64,000 nt of DNA from Xanthoparmelia taractica (GCA_033085395.1 MU853191.1:1-64000), one strand, 5' to 3'; positions 31,751-44,176 are shown, counted from the first letter of the stretch. The notes: generated by a model not told the origin, from the sequence alone. Made by a program: numbers and translations.

Positions 31751-34700
31751 ATGGGAGACGAGGTCAAGATAGATAGGGACACGTTCAACAATCGGCTCTC
31801 ACACTTCGTTTCAACATGGAAGGGTGACAAGCGACAGTCGAACGACGCGTTATTCGGCGGCGTGGGGTCTATAGTAGTCCTTTTGGGTAGGAATGAGGGG
31901 AGCCAGTCGTTCCAGAAGAACAATGCTATGCACGTAGGTGGTAATACCAAGTTACCCCTCGACGTTGAGAGCTCACACAGGTCACTGCAGTTCTGGCTGC
32001 TTGGATATGAATTCCCCGCCACCCTAATGGTCTTCACATTGGAAGCACTCTATATCGTCACTACTTCGAAGAAAGGTACGTGGCAACCGAGCTATGCGCG
32101 GCGTCTGAACTAAATTGAGCTGTTCCAGCCAAACACCTTGAGCCTTTGAAGGGGGGCAAAGTCCCGATCGAGATCCTTGTCCGCGGCAAGGACGCGGAAC
32201 AGAATGCGAAGCACTTCGAGAAGTGCCTTGATGTCATCAAAGGCGCGGGAGTACGTTACATGATTCACTGGCTACTGTACAGATCCGTTGACATTTTCTA
32301 GAAAAAAGTTGGGATCATTCCCAAAGATGCCTCAACAGGGCCATTTGCGGAGGAGTGGAAGAAGGCTTATGGTGATATTGCAAAAGAGGTTGAAGAGGTC
32401 GACATCTCCTTAGCTCTATCAGGAGCCGCGTTTGCAGTCAAAGATGAAAATGAGCTGGTGGGTTTCACAATACTTGTTCATGCTCTGCTCAGAAGGTCGC
32501 TTAAGCTGAACAGCGAAATATGCGAAATGCTTCAAGAGCTTGTACAGGACTTCTGTCAGAGTTCTTCGTCGAGGAGATGTCAGGCATCCTGGACGCCGAG
32601 AAGAAAGTGACGCATAAAGAACTCTCGGACAAGATCGACCAAAAGCTCGATGACCAGAAATTTTTTCGAAACCTAAAAACCAAGCTGCCATCCGATTTCG
32701 ACAACAGCCAGCTCGATTTTATGTACGGACCAACTGTTCAGAGCGGTGGAAATTATGACCTCAAATTGTCAGCAACTTCTGACACTAATAATCTGCATCC
32801 CGGTATCATCATCGCTGGACTTGGCCTCCGATACAAGAGCTACAGCTCGATGGTGGCTCGTACATTCTTGGTGGATCCCAACTCATCTCAGGAAGCGAAT
32901 TACAAAGTACTTCATAGTATACAAGAGACCCTTATCCAGGAGGCCAGAGAGGGTGTCGTCATCAAGGATCTTTACAACAAGGCCCTGAATATCATCAGGA
33001 CAAAAAAGCCTGAGCTAGAGAAGCATTTCGCGAAGAACATTGGGGGAGGTATTGGTATCGAAAGCCGGGATTCAACCCTGAGCATAAACGCAAAGAATAC
33101 CAGGCAGCTAAAGGATGGGATGACATTGAACATCGCCCCTGGTTTTACCGATATAGAAAACCCCAGTCCCCAGGACAAGAAAAGCAAAGTTTACGCTCTT
33201 TTCGTATCGGATACTATCCGTGTCAAGGGACGATCTGAAGGCTCGGCCAATTTTACCAATGCGGCGGCACTAGAACTCGGGGCTGTTTCATTCTACTTTA
33301 AGGACGAGGAAGAGGAAGAAACGCCGGCGCAGAAGTCGAAATCTAAGAAAGATCCTAAAATTGGAGCCGTGGCATCTAGCAACGTGGTCAAGACGAAGCT
33401 TCGTGCTGACAGAGCAAAACAGGTGGACGAAGGAGCGGAAGCACGGCGACGAGAGCATCAGAAGGAACTCGCCCAGAAAGTCCAACAGAATGGCCTGGAG
33501 CAGTACAGCGAGGCAATCGGCGATGCGAATGGGGTGACCCAGAAGAAGTTCAAAAAGTTCGAGTCCTACAAGCGGGACAACCAGTTTCCTTCACGGGTGG
33601 CAGATCTCGCAATTGTCGTTGATGTCAAAGCTTCAACAATCGTATTGCCAATAATGGGCCGACCTGTGCCATTCCATATTAACACAATCAAGAACGCCAG
33701 TAAGAGTGATGAAGGAGAATTCTCATATCTGAGAATCAATTTTCTCTCTCCTGGGCAGGGTGTTGGGAGGAAAGACGACCAGCCTTTCGAGGATGCAACA
33801 GCACACTTTGTGAGAAGCTTGACTTTTAGATCGACGGATTCAGATCGAATGCAGGACATTGCACAGCAAATCACCGATCTTCGAAAGAATGCTGTTCGTC
33901 GGGAGCAGGAGAAGAAAGAGCTCGAAGACGTGGTTGAGCAGGACAAACTCAGTGTTGTTCGAAGTATGTCGCTTGATCCCATCTTGAAGACTTATTACTA
34001 ACGCCATCCAGACCGTAAGCCAGTAGCTCTCGACAATGTCTTCGCCCGACCTGGCCTTGACGGCAAGCGTATTGCTGGCGAATTGGAGATCCATAACAAT
34101 GGTCTCCGCTACCACGACCATCGTGGCAGTCAAATTGACATCCTCTTCAGTAACATGAAGCACCTATTCTTCCAACCCTCCACGCACGAGCTGATCGTTA
34201 TCATACACATTCATTTGAAAGACCCAATCATGATTGGAAAGAAGAAGGCCAAAGATGTGCAATTCTATCGTGAAGCCACAGATATGGCGTTCGATGAAAC
34301 CGGAAACCGAAAGCGGAAGCACCGATATGGTGACGAAGAGGAGTTTGAGCAGGAGCAAGAGGAGAGAAGACGACGAGCGCAGCTTGACAAAGTCTTCAAG
34401 AATTTTGCCGAGAAAATAACGGCCGCTGATTCGGATTCCAAGGGAGTTGACATTCCCTTCAGAGACCTGGGCTTTAGCGGCGTACCAAACCGCTCGAACG
34501 TACTATGTCAACCCACCACTGATTGCTTAGTGCAACTGACGGAGCCGCCTTTCATGGTACTCACCCTGGAAGAGATTGAGATTGTCCACCTGGAACGTGT
34601 GCAATTCGGCTTGAAGAACTTCGACATGGTATGTATATTCAAAGATTTCAACCGACCGCCTGTACACATCAATACAGTACCTGTGGAGAGCCTGGAGGCG

Positions 34701-35093
34701 GTCAAGGACTGGCTCGACTCGGTCAATATCCCATACAGCGAAGGTCCCCTGAATCTCAACTGGGGCACTATCATGAAGACCGTCATTGCGGACCCTCACC
34801 AGTTCTTCGTCGATGGTGGCTGGTCGTTCCTGACCATGGAGTCTGATAACGAAGACGAGGAAGATGAGGAGGAGGAGTCGGCGTTTGAAATGTCCGACTC
34901 CGACCTTGCTGCTGACGAGTCGGAGTCCGAGGATGAATCAGAGTTTGATGATGACGCCTCGGCTGATGAAGGTGATGCTAGCGATGACGAGAGTGGTGGA
35001 GAGGATTGGGATGAGTTGGAGAAGAAGGCTAAAAAGAAGGACCGAGAGGGTGGTCTGGAGGATGAGGATACTGGAAGGAAGAAGAAGCGGTAA
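31751..35093 (+). CDS. SPT16: FACT complex subunit SPT16
   Basis: Exons 31751-31933, 31991-32075, 32129-32250, 32302-32457, 32514-33963 and 34012-35093 give about 1025 residues, matching the usual 1030-1050. The N-terminal aminopeptidase-like lobe has FWLLGYEFPATLMVF, then NASRACTGLLSEFFVEEMSG and GIGIESRDSTLSIN. The middle PH-like domains follow (RKPVALDNVFARPGLDGKRI, then GELEIHNNGLRYHDHRGSQID). The C-terminus is the expected acidic tail (EDEEDEEEE onward), ending in basic KKKR. Spt16 with Pob3 handles H2A-H2B during transcription and replication in the nucleus. Each of the five introns is 48-57 nt with GT-AG ends; the last has a ttactaac branch site. The second junction uses cag before TTC TGG. 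Confidence 0.97.
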
Positions 35094-35463
35094 ATTGCCC
35101 TCGATGGAGCCGCGTTTACTTTTGACCGTTCACTTGCGAGACAGGTGATGGACAGCTGCGTATCTGATGGGCAAGGTGCCTAGGCTATTTGACGATATAG
35201 TGTTAGCCATTGAGCAGCATATTGAATAGACGCTGCCTACAATGAACGGCGTAAAAACAGTCGCTCATACGTCGCCCACCAAGTCGCCCAGGTCCTAAAG
35301 TTACGTAGGATATTAGTCGGCGGCTGGCCGGTTCAGCTCCACTCTCCTTTAATTCTCGCAATTCTTGTCGCTTTCACATGGCGCACGCGAGCAATGACCG
35401 TGACAAGGCGGATGACCATCCAAAATTGACAATGGTTCCAGCTGGCCACGGAGACTCCTGCAT
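35094..35463. other. Intergenic region
   Basis: This 370-bp stretch holds the 3' flank of SPT16 and the upstream part of a broken HET gene. No intact feature was seen. Confidence 0.55.
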
Positions 35464-37242
35464 GTGCCCAGCATGACTTCGCACAGATGGGAGCCTGGCA
35501 ATAGATATGGCGACTCAACCGAGCCTGCCTATGTGGCCATGTCTTACACCTGGAGGCGCTATATTCTCTCGGACGACGAGCTTTACGCATGTCCAGCCGA
35601 TACCAATCCGAGGTGTCGACTAGCAAATTCCTCGTATAAACGGCATAACGCAATTTAGTGTCTCGGAGTTTCAAGGCATTATTAACGAGGTGATGAGGGA
35701 GCCGGATCGATTCTGGAACTTTTACGGACTAGAGATGGCACCAACGTACCTGGAAGCGATGGCTCCTGAACACGATGCTACAGATTTATTCAAACCAACG
35801 TGGGGCATATAGATTCTTCTGCCTAGACATTGCCTGCATTGATCAGCGTTGGACAAGGACAACAATGCTTGAGATCGGTCGACAGGCGTGAATATTCCGT
35901 TATACAAAGCAGTCCTACGCTTAGCTAAATCGGTTGCCAACAGCTACTCTACGGCCTTTACTCTATAACTTGCGGGCTGCTGTAGATGGGTTGCAAAGGG
36001 AACCATGGACTAAGGAAGGATTGTAGCGTTTCCATTGCAGGCCACGTTGACGCATGGCAATTGATCCCTGACCGATTTGACCAATGACCCTTGGTTTTCG
36101 TCGTCCTGGACCTTATAAGAGGCTTTCCTTTGCAATCATGCAATTATCTTATCTCACGATGGCCAGGCAAATTCGCAAACGACTTGATTCTATGGTCCGA
36201 ACGGAGTATGAGCGCCAAAAGCAGAACCCGAATTCAGCGAATTGATGGAGCTCGTGCATGGATCAGGTTTAGCAGCGCTTCATGTCATATTCCTATGACT
36301 CTACTCGGAGTGTTATATACTAGGAAGACGATACGAGATCTTGACCGCACCTATGGCATCATGTAGGTTCTTGGTAGCAATTTTAGAGCTGGCCTTGGTA
36401 GGGAAGATGCGGACCCTCGTAGGGAGTATACGCTCGCTGAGCTGGAAGATGAGTTTGGTGCAGCCCTCATCGAATACTTCCCAATTTTAACCAAATGCAT
36501 ATGTACCTTTCTCCTCCAGAGCTTGGAAAAGAATGGTGTGCGCGCGGGACTTCAGTCGTGCTCATGATAGCCTACGCCGAGCGTGGCGATCTATTTGGAT
36601 GGGATAGCGGAGACTGCATCAATGTCAATATAGAGGTCGGTCATCGAAGCATATGTGAGATCTCGACGCTTATGGTGAATGGCAACGTGTGGGCAAAGCT
36701 ATCAGGGCGCGCTCGCCATTTACAACAAGCTTGGAGGCGAGCCGATCGATCACCGTTCGCAAACAGAATGCTACGCTCAAATTGGAGGATGTATCGCAGC
36801 ATCGCTCTTCTCCCCATCCATCCACATGATTACGCTAGATCATGGGACACCTTTCGAGCCCCAGGCACCCGAACTTTGTGTCCTAAACGTGGTTGGCTTA
36901 GGACCGGAGGAACGCCAACACGCGGTTTGGATTACCGAACAACCTGGTGCTGGAAATCTCCATGTCTTCTTGCTGAGCCGAAGCCAGATGGGCGAGGAAT
37001 CTTGCTAAACTGGATTGCTATTGCTTGAGCGAACGACGGCGAATATCACAAACTGGCATCGCGTTGCCATCTCCATGTGGCTGACCTCGCATCTGTCAGA
37101 CCCTGACGGCGGCACCATCGCCTTCCACCGTTTCCCAAAAACGACCCAGCCAAAAGACACCCTCCTCTCCAACGCCATCCTCTTCAACCCCAAGGTACCT
37201 TACGTACGAGTACCTTGCGAAACTCGGTACCAAGAGCACTAG
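35464..37242 (+). pseudogene. Decayed HET-domain (heterokaryon incompatibility) gene
   Basis: Fragments of one HET-type protein occur in order on the plus strand but in changing frames. AYVAMSYTWRRY (about 35524) is the HET signature with Arg in place of the usual Gly. VSEFQGIINEVMREPDRFW (about 35662) and FFCLDIACIDQRW (about 35814) follow in other frames. DLDRTYGIM, then an in-frame TAG, then a reading of REYTLAELEDEFGAALIEYF (about 36418) follow. The last block (36679-37242) reads AIYNKLGGEP through NLHVFLLSRS, is broken once by TAA at 37006-37008, and continues as TGLLLLERT. At least two stops and several frameshifts rule out one product. HET proteins trigger self/non-self death reactions between fungal strains. 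The TAG after YGIM could come from CAG by C to T, but I do not see enough such changes to claim RIP. Confidence 0.8.
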
Positions 37243-37858
37243 TACCACTCCTAGCCCTCCCTATCTTACGGAAATCCACACTAAAAGCGAGCGAGGACCC
37301 AGTGGAGAGATGGTAAAGATCCGACTGCCATGCCCAATCAATGAAGACTCTCGCATTGTAATAGCGCAGGGTACAGGGGCTGAGATGTGTTTGTTTCCAA
37401 GCTGCCTACTTAATTAAATGGATTCATTCGCCCACGGGGAGCAAGGTAGAATAGCCTCAATTGAAAATATCTAAGGTAGGTATGGAATCAACAGACATGG
37501 ATCAAGTCGTAGTTGAGCCAGTCGACCCGCCTACTCATCAAACAGATGTCCACGAAGCCAGCAGCGTAGAGACTACGCGAGATCCGTCGACGATGATTTG
37601 GAGGCGTTGTTCAAGTGATTAGATTTTGGCATGGTGCTGAATGGATACTGCAAATACTAATGTCATGAGACCAGGTGCGATGAGCCAAGATGCGTCTGAG
37701 CTCAAACATAACATAGAAATCATCAGCACAAATGCCATCATCGCAATCGTCCCAAGTCCCTCACCCAGAAACCACACCAGCGATGCCAAAAGCAAAGACA
37801 GCTCCCGCTCATGAAAGTCTAGACAATACAGTACAAGCACCAAAACATCCACTCCCCC
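37243..37858. other. Intergenic region
   Basis: This 616-bp stretch lies between the HET pseudogene and the 3' end of the SAE2-like gene. A minus frame at 37619-37852 has hydrophobic content but no motif or context. No feature is supported. Confidence 0.5.
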
Positions 37859-40605
37859 TTATTCGTCTGCAAACATCCACTTTCCGTTCGGCCTAGTCGC
37901 CTCCCAATATCTTTCTTGCACCTTCTCCCGCTCCATAACGTCCGCAGCAGCCCGATTCTCCGCCGCCTCCTGCGTAGTCGGGAAATCCACCTCCCAAAGC
38001 CCCGGCGGTTCCCGTGCGCGCGAAAAAGCCTGTCGATGACAGCCATACCGGTCGGCGAACTCCTTGACTTTGGCTTCGACCAGGAGCTCCGACCGCTTCT
38101 TCGCCGACATGCTCCCCAATCGGTCGCGGAAGTCTCCGAGGTAATCTTGCATCAGACGCCAGTCCGCTTCGGATTCACTTTCTCCCGGCTTCTGGGCCGT
38201 CTTGTATCCGCTATCGACAACGTGTTTTCGGAGACCGGGGCACCTTTGACAGTGACGGTCAGTGCAACCGGAGAGAGCTTTCTTCTCGTCGTGTCTGCGA
38301 ACGGATTCGTGATATGCATGGTCACTATGAGCGGGGTTGAGCTTGAAATGTTGGAGGCCGAGGCGATGGACCGGTCGTGCTCGGAGTGGTTCGTGCTCCG
38401 GCCGGGGTTCCGAGTAGTCTGCGTGGGAGGGTTTGTAAGGAGCTGGAACATCTATGGTTCTTTTAGTGACAGCCTGCGCTGACTTGCTGTACCTGTCCAC
38501 AGTTGCGTCGATCGATTCCAAATCCGCCGGTTCGGATCTAGGTCCAGGGTCATGCTTGACTTTAGATCTCTTGGCTGGAAGGCTACGAGGCGTAGCTGGG
38601 CCTTTGGACCGATTGTGATATACTGACCTGGGAATTGGCGTCTTTGAACATGCCTGATCAGGAGGGACATTGACAATAGGTTCTTCGGGTATGAGAAGCG
38701 ACTTCTCAGGAGAAGGTCTGGCCAATAAAGCTCCAAGGCGATTGTGGGTAGGGGGCGCTCTGGACTCCTTATCCGAAAGGTTATGCAAATCGTTTCGATC
38801 GTCCTTAGATTTCTTCCGAAAGTTATGCGCATTGCCGTCCGAAAAATTCCCCTCTCCGTCTTCAGCTAATGCTGGCACATAGGCTGCACCGTGATCTCGG
38901 CGACTGGGAGGACAGGCCCGCTTTCGACTTGCGAATGGATCGCTAGTCCTCGGTAATACGGGGTTATTGATATCTATAGGCCGTAGGATAACAGGGCTAT
39001 TCAAATGGGGCTTCCGTTGCCTAAAATCGCGAGTCTCGTTAGGCGTGTGGGGTTGCTGGGGAGACTCGTCAGTTGTTGGAGATGAGGATCTTGGAGGGTC
39101 GAAGATAGGGTCCATACTCTGGGCGGCCTCTAGCCTTTGATGTATTCGATTATTGTGCGCGTGCTGTCGGGCGATCCTCTCATCTTTGCGAGCTTCCTTC
39201 ACTTCTTCTGCCGCTTTCCTGGGTAGATTCCTATGGTTTTCTGTGGAAGAGTTGGCTTCCTTACCCCACTCGCCCTTAATTTTGAGGGAGTTATCATCGG
39301 GATATGAAACACTTGGGTCCGCGGTCATATCATGTGGCACCTCCTCTTCGCCCTGCGCTGTTGTCAAAGGTAGCATCATTGAGGACTTGAGCCGTTCCTG
39401 CGCCATCCGTTGCCTTTTCCTGGGCGTGTCAAGATGGCCTCCAACATCGTCCAAGTCAAGACTGTCGTGGGGTCCATCCAAGTGAATGAGAGGCGGAACT
39501 TGTAATGGACTCGAAACCTGCTCGTCTTTCGGGGGAACGGTGCTAGGATTCGCACCAACACGGCGCTGATTATCCTCACGCACGTGAGTTCTTTGGACAC
39601 TAGTCCTCGCAGAATACCTTCGCTTCAGTGATCGTTCGAAGACTATGATGGGTGAACTACCACCGGGAGCTGGCTCAATTTTGATTGGCTCCGCTTGCCC
39701 TTGAGACTCGGGGGTAGCATCGGTGACATCCTCAGAGTCTAACACATCAGCGGTATTATCCCCGTGCTGCGATATAATCGTCTCGTGTGACTGTGACCCC
39801 GGGTCCTCTCTATGATGTTCAACGGCTTGCTCGTGCCATTTTCCTTTGATTTTTGGATCTGTAGTTGCATTGCGATGAGGAGAGGGAGAACCAGAAACAC
39901 CACTGGGAGAGGGAGTGAAACCCTCGGGGAGTGCTGGCGGAGCGGGAGCACTCGAATATCTACAATTGTCCGCATTTATTGGTGAGCTGGCCTTTGCAAA
40001 GCCAGGCTGTAGATGGCTGAGTCGCTTACTTGGATGTTTCAATATCCAACTCTTTTGGTACTCTTTCCATTGTCGTAGGGAATCCTTTTGCTCCCGCACC
40101 TTTGTCTCTAGGTAATCTCGGGCCCAAACAAGTTTACCATAGTCACTTTCAAGCCTTATCAATTCCTCTTTGACTCGATTGTACTCTTCAATATCCACGC
40201 TCGAATTCTCGGTCTTGGTCTCGGCGTTGACAGTAGCATTAGATCGATTTGCTTCTCTATAACCATTACAGTCATGATTGTTGGAGCACTCTCGGTGCCG
40301 CTGTCTGGCTTCTCCAAGCTCCACGTTGAGTTTCTCGTTTTCCGCTTCTAGCTGCTCGATTTTTGCTACTTTTATTCGTAGAGCATCAATCTCTTTCCGA
40401 TAGCCGGTTCTTTCACCTGAGTAGATCTTTTCACCTGCGAGCACCCCATGTATCAGCATAGCCCTTAGTGTCTTTACCAAACATAGGAATGCTCACGCTC
40501 CGTGAGCTTTTCGGCAAGCACTCTAGTCAAACGATGTTCGAGGTTGTCTAGGTGCTCTCTGACGGTATGCCGAATCTCAGCCTCAGGTCCCTCGGATGGC
40601 TCCAT
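37859..40605 (-). CDS. SAE2/CtIP/Ctp1-like DNA end-resection factor
   Basis: Exons 40605-40497 and 40434-37859 on the minus strand give about 894 residues. The N-terminus (EHLDNLEHRLTRVLAEKLTE, then ALRIKVAKIEQLEAENEKLN) is a coiled coil, as in CtIP tetramers. The long middle is disordered and rich in SQ/TP sites. The C-terminus carries the family fingerprint: a CxxxxCxxC-type cluster (GCTDRHCQRC), then YGCHRQAF where CtIP has RHR, then PPGLWEVDFPTTQE. Family members activate the Mre11-Rad50 nuclease at DNA double-strand breaks after CDK phosphorylation. The exon 1 to 2 join (C plus GT gives Arg in ERE) continues the coiled coil. A clean intron-like segment (40029-39960) lies inside exon 2 but would cause an early stop if removed, so it is kept as coding. 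Confidence 0.85.
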
Positions 40606-40831
40606 TGAGACCACTGTGGCCTCGTGTCCACCCTCTCGTTGAGGATTTCTTAATTCATCCCAAAAGTGCTGGCTTTCAATGATGGACGCGCTCCACCTTT
40701 AGAGACGCGATCGACTTTCCGATTAGATTTATCTTATCTCCGCATCGGATTCTTGGCGTTTTACCTCCATCGGCAAAGGCGGACTCCCACTTTAACCAAT
40801 TTACGATAGATCTTTGTCTCGAGAACCTGCC
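40606..40831. promoter_or_regulatory. Short bidirectional promoter with two ACGCG cores
   Basis: A 226-bp region lies between the divergent SAE2-like and F-box genes. It contains ACGCG at 40686-40690 and 40705-40709, 19 bp apart. ACGCG is the core of the MluI cell-cycle box read by MBF-type factors at G1/S genes in yeasts. Presence is seen; function is inferred. Confidence 0.5.
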
Positions 40832-42701
40832 ATGGCAAAACGCTCCCGCGAGGATCAGGAAATAGATGATCGATCACCAAAGCGTCTACGCCCCAGCAAC
40901 CCAGACAGGCTGTCACACTTGAGCGATGAGCTTCTTATAAGAACTCTTTCTTACTTATCAGTCTCAGACCTTGTTCGCTGCCAAAGGTACGCATGCAAAC
41001 GTATGCTCTGAAGTTCAAAGCTGACCGTGTAGATTGTCTCATCGCCTTCATTCCTTGGCTGGGGACTCTCAGCTATGGAAAGCTCTTTTCTACGACCGGT
41101 TCGTTCGCCCCCGGGCTTCCCGGATACCAGGCGTTCGAGAACAGGAACAGTCCGCGAAGTCTCTTAACTACTCATCCAAGATATCTAAATGGCTCGATGA
41201 TGATCACCTGGTGAGGAGGGGAAACACGACAAATTGGAAGAGAAAATACAAGCTACGTCATAACTGGTCAAGAGGCAGCGCAAATATTAGCGAGACCCAA
41301 CTTGCAGAACACCCCTCACAACCTCCACTGCTAGTACGCTTGTATGATGATATAGTCGTGACTGCGGATCCGGTCGCTGGTTTAAGAGCATGGGTGCTGA
41401 AGGGAAATGATCGACTGATTGCGACCACGCCATTCTTTACGGACAAGGAGGATCGTAGTGCTGGTCCGACGGCTTTGGCAATCGATGGAACAGAATCACA
41501 GAATGACCAAATTAATGTATCGGTTGGATATGATGATGGCAGCTTTGCGATCTACACACTGGACCGGAATGATAGGAGATTCGCTTGTCGATATTTGCAC
41601 GCTGCATCCAGAAACGGTCCGATTCATGCCATTGCGTATGCGTCACCGTATCTATTGACCATGACTGGAGCACCTCTACTGTCTTTATATCGCTTTGGCC
41701 ATGAACCGGACCTAGCATCTAGCGACCTCGAGTCAAGCTCTGATAGAGTAAACAACACGGATTCTACCTTCACTCAGGAGCCCGAAATCTTTGCGAAGGA
41801 CTTTCCCAAGAATGTCCGAGAAGATCTAGGTGGCGACGGTGTAAACGAAGAGAGGGTAGACCGTGATGCAAGGATACGGCCTCCGACCTTGATCTCCTCG
41901 TTGAGATCGCAGACAGCCTATCCTCCAATATCACTTGCCATCAGGGCTTCTTTGACTAGTATCGTTGCTTCAATAGCTTATGCGATGCCCACTTGGACGT
42001 CTGGATGGTCCGTTGGGTTGCAAGAGATCCGTATAACATCAGGAGGCGCCATCATTGATTCTCGCATGGCATCTGCAGCGACTCGAGATGCTCTACTGCC
42101 ACCATCGAATCGACATTTGCGTACGCCAGTGCACAATAATAGTACGAATACTTTGGATCAGCAAGTCGTTACAGGTGTGAGGCTGGCTCTTGGCAGCAAA
42201 CCAACGTCTCTTTCGTACAATCATCCCTATCTGTTATCATCTCACCCAGATAACACGCTCACGCTTTACATGGTAACATCAAATACGGAGGAGCTGAGCA
42301 TAGGAGTGGGAAGCCGGCTGTGGGGCCATACTTCCTCCGTTTCAGGGGCCCACGTCGGTGAGCGTGGCAAGGCTGTTTCTGTCAGTGCAGTAGGTAACGA
42401 GCTACGAGTATGGGAGCTGGAAGGTGGGATGACTTCAAGCACATCCCGAAGACGGGTAGCTGCAGGCGAAGCTAGCGTACGAGTATATTCTGAGACGAAC
42501 GATGCTACCTCTGAGACGAAAACCGGGAACCTTCCCAGAGCTCACATTGGTGCTGTTGCCGGCGCTAGCTCCATCCGAGACCAAGAATCTGACGACTCGA
42601 CTGTGACGCATGGCTGGATTACATTCGACGAAGAGAGAGTAGTACTACTTCGGGAGAAGATGTTTGGAACTCAGGCATTAGTGGTATATAACTTTGCATA
42701 G
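40832..42701 (+). CDS. F-box protein with probable beta-propeller
   Basis: Exons 40832-40986 and 41033-42701 (46-nt intron) give about 607 residues. An F-box spans roughly residues 24-70: DRLSHLSDELLIRTLSYLSV, then DLVRCQRLSHRLHSLAGDSQ and LWKALFYDRF. The intron sits inside the F-box and the join restores the QRLSHRL reading. A basic KRSREDQE...PKRLRP stretch precedes it and could be a nuclear signal. The rest contains weak WD-like strands (for example INVSVGYDDGSFAIYTLD and GKAVSVSAVGNELRVWELEG) that suggest a beta-propeller substrate-binding part. It probably acts as an SCF ubiquitin-ligase receptor. The substrate is unknown. It shares a 226-bp promoter with the SAE2-like gene. Confidence 0.85.
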
Positions 42702-43146
42702 CCTGGTGGTAAGCAGATATATTTGGATAGGATAAGCATTGAACTTGGCTTTTCACTACAACTTGATGGCATTTATTGTCCCCCGACAGTGTCTCCTTTT
42801 GTACTACTAAGCGCTGAAATTGACGATCGATATCCACGTTCTTAGCGAGCGTTCTTTAGGACTAGCGCCTTTGCCCCACGACCCTAAAGTGGGAAAATCA
42901 TGCTTGGCACCAAATCAGAATCTCCTGTCAATTAAATCTCCTCATTACCTGCAACAATTGAACCTTTCCTTGGTTGCTACTTACAATCACAATATCGTAC
43001 AATTCTTGCGAACCTTGAACAAAGTAAGCTGACCCATACCTCACTGTTCAGAAGCCCCAAGCAGCAACCTTTGCAGTTATTGAAATATCCACGGCGTTTC
43101 CAAGCTGATCTTTGGTACTTGCATAGATCAACAGATACCAGGAATC
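42702..43146. other. Intergenic region and leader of the zinc-knuckle gene
   Basis: This 445-bp stretch contains the 3' flank of the F-box gene and, after about 42880, a presumed leader rich in caa/ctt. Small open frames (42820-43032, 43071-43301) are not supported. Confidence 0.5.
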
Positions 43147-44176
43147 ATGGATTACCAGCAACCTGGCGGACGCGGCTGCTACAATTGTACGCTACTGAAT
43201 TGTTCTCTTCTCGTCTTTTGCTGTTTCAGAAGCTTCAACACATAACACATGAATCGCAACCCTCCCTACTATCCCAGAATCTCCCCATTGCCAAACCATA
43301 GCTGCTTTTTCCTACCAACAGCACCTTTTGGCGACCTTGATCTCTCAAGACACAGACAAAGATTGATGGCTGACCTGTGGCCATCTCCATAGGCGGCGAC
43401 AGCTCTCATCAAGCGCGCGATTGCCCAAAGCGCGGCACTCCTACCTGCTACAATTGTTAGTGCCTAGAAGCCTCTCACGAAAGCCGTCAACTGACGTTAC
43501 TAGGTGGTGAGGAAGGCCATGTCTCGCGCGAGTGCAATGCTCCTCAGAAAGAGAAGGCCTGTTACCGCTGCAATGAGGTCGGTCACTTGAGCCGAGAGTG
43601 CCCCAATGCCGGTGCTGGAGGAGGCATGGGCGGCGGATACTCCGGCGGAGGAGGCGGCCAAGAGTGCTACAAGGTAATACATTCTTTACCCTGATCTCAC
43701 TGCAGTACTGACTACGGCTTGTAGTGCGGCAAGGTCGGCCACATCGCTAGGAATTGTACCGAGGGCTACGGTGGAGGTGGAGGAGGTGGCTACGGCGGTG
43801 GAGGATATGGTGGAGGAGGCTATGGTGGAGGGGCAAACCGTGGGGGAGGCGGAGGTATGTTCCTATCGTGTTTCAATGGGCTCATTTGCCCCCTCTTCGC
43901 TCTGGGTCTGTTTGATTCTAATTCCCCGTTCGATCCAGGTCAAACCTGTTACTCTTGCGGAGGCTATGGCCACATGTCGCGTGACTGCACGCAAGGTCAG
44001 AAATGCTACAACTGTATGTCAAACCCGCTCTTGGAGGCATCTTCCAGCTCTGACGGACAGCAACAGGTGGTGAGCAAGGCCATCTGAGCCGCGACTGCCC
44101 GTCGGAACCATCTTCGGAGCGCGTCTGCTACAAGTGCAAGCAGCCAGGACACGTTCAGGCGGCCTGCCCCAATTGA
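43147..44176 (+). CDS. CCHC zinc-knuckle nucleic-acid-binding protein, GIS2/CNBP-like
   Basis: Six exons, 43147-43186, 43393-43455, 43504-43673, 43725-43854, 43939-44013 and 44067-44176, give about 195 residues. Seven CX2CX4HX4C knuckles are present: CYNCGDSSHQARDC, CYNCGEEGHVSREC, CYRCNEVGHLSREC, CYKCGKVGHIARNC, CYSCGGYGHMSRDC, CYNCGEQGHLSRDC and CYKCKQPGHVQAAC. Gly-rich linkers (GGGGYGGGGYGGG type) separate knuckles 3-4 and 4-5. Seven knuckles is the count of yeast Gis2 and vertebrate CNBP, which bind single-stranded nucleic acid and associate with translating ribosomes and mRNA. Three introns (1, 2 and 5) cut the second cysteine codon of a knuckle in phase 1, and intron 3 cuts just before it in phase 0. 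Intron 1 is long (206 nt). All joins restore the knuckle pattern. Confidence 0.93.

Noticed and set aside
35464..37242. RIP as the cause of HET gene decay
   Set aside because: One CAG to TAG change fits, but base composition is not clearly shifted and frameshifts dominate, which RIP does not cause.
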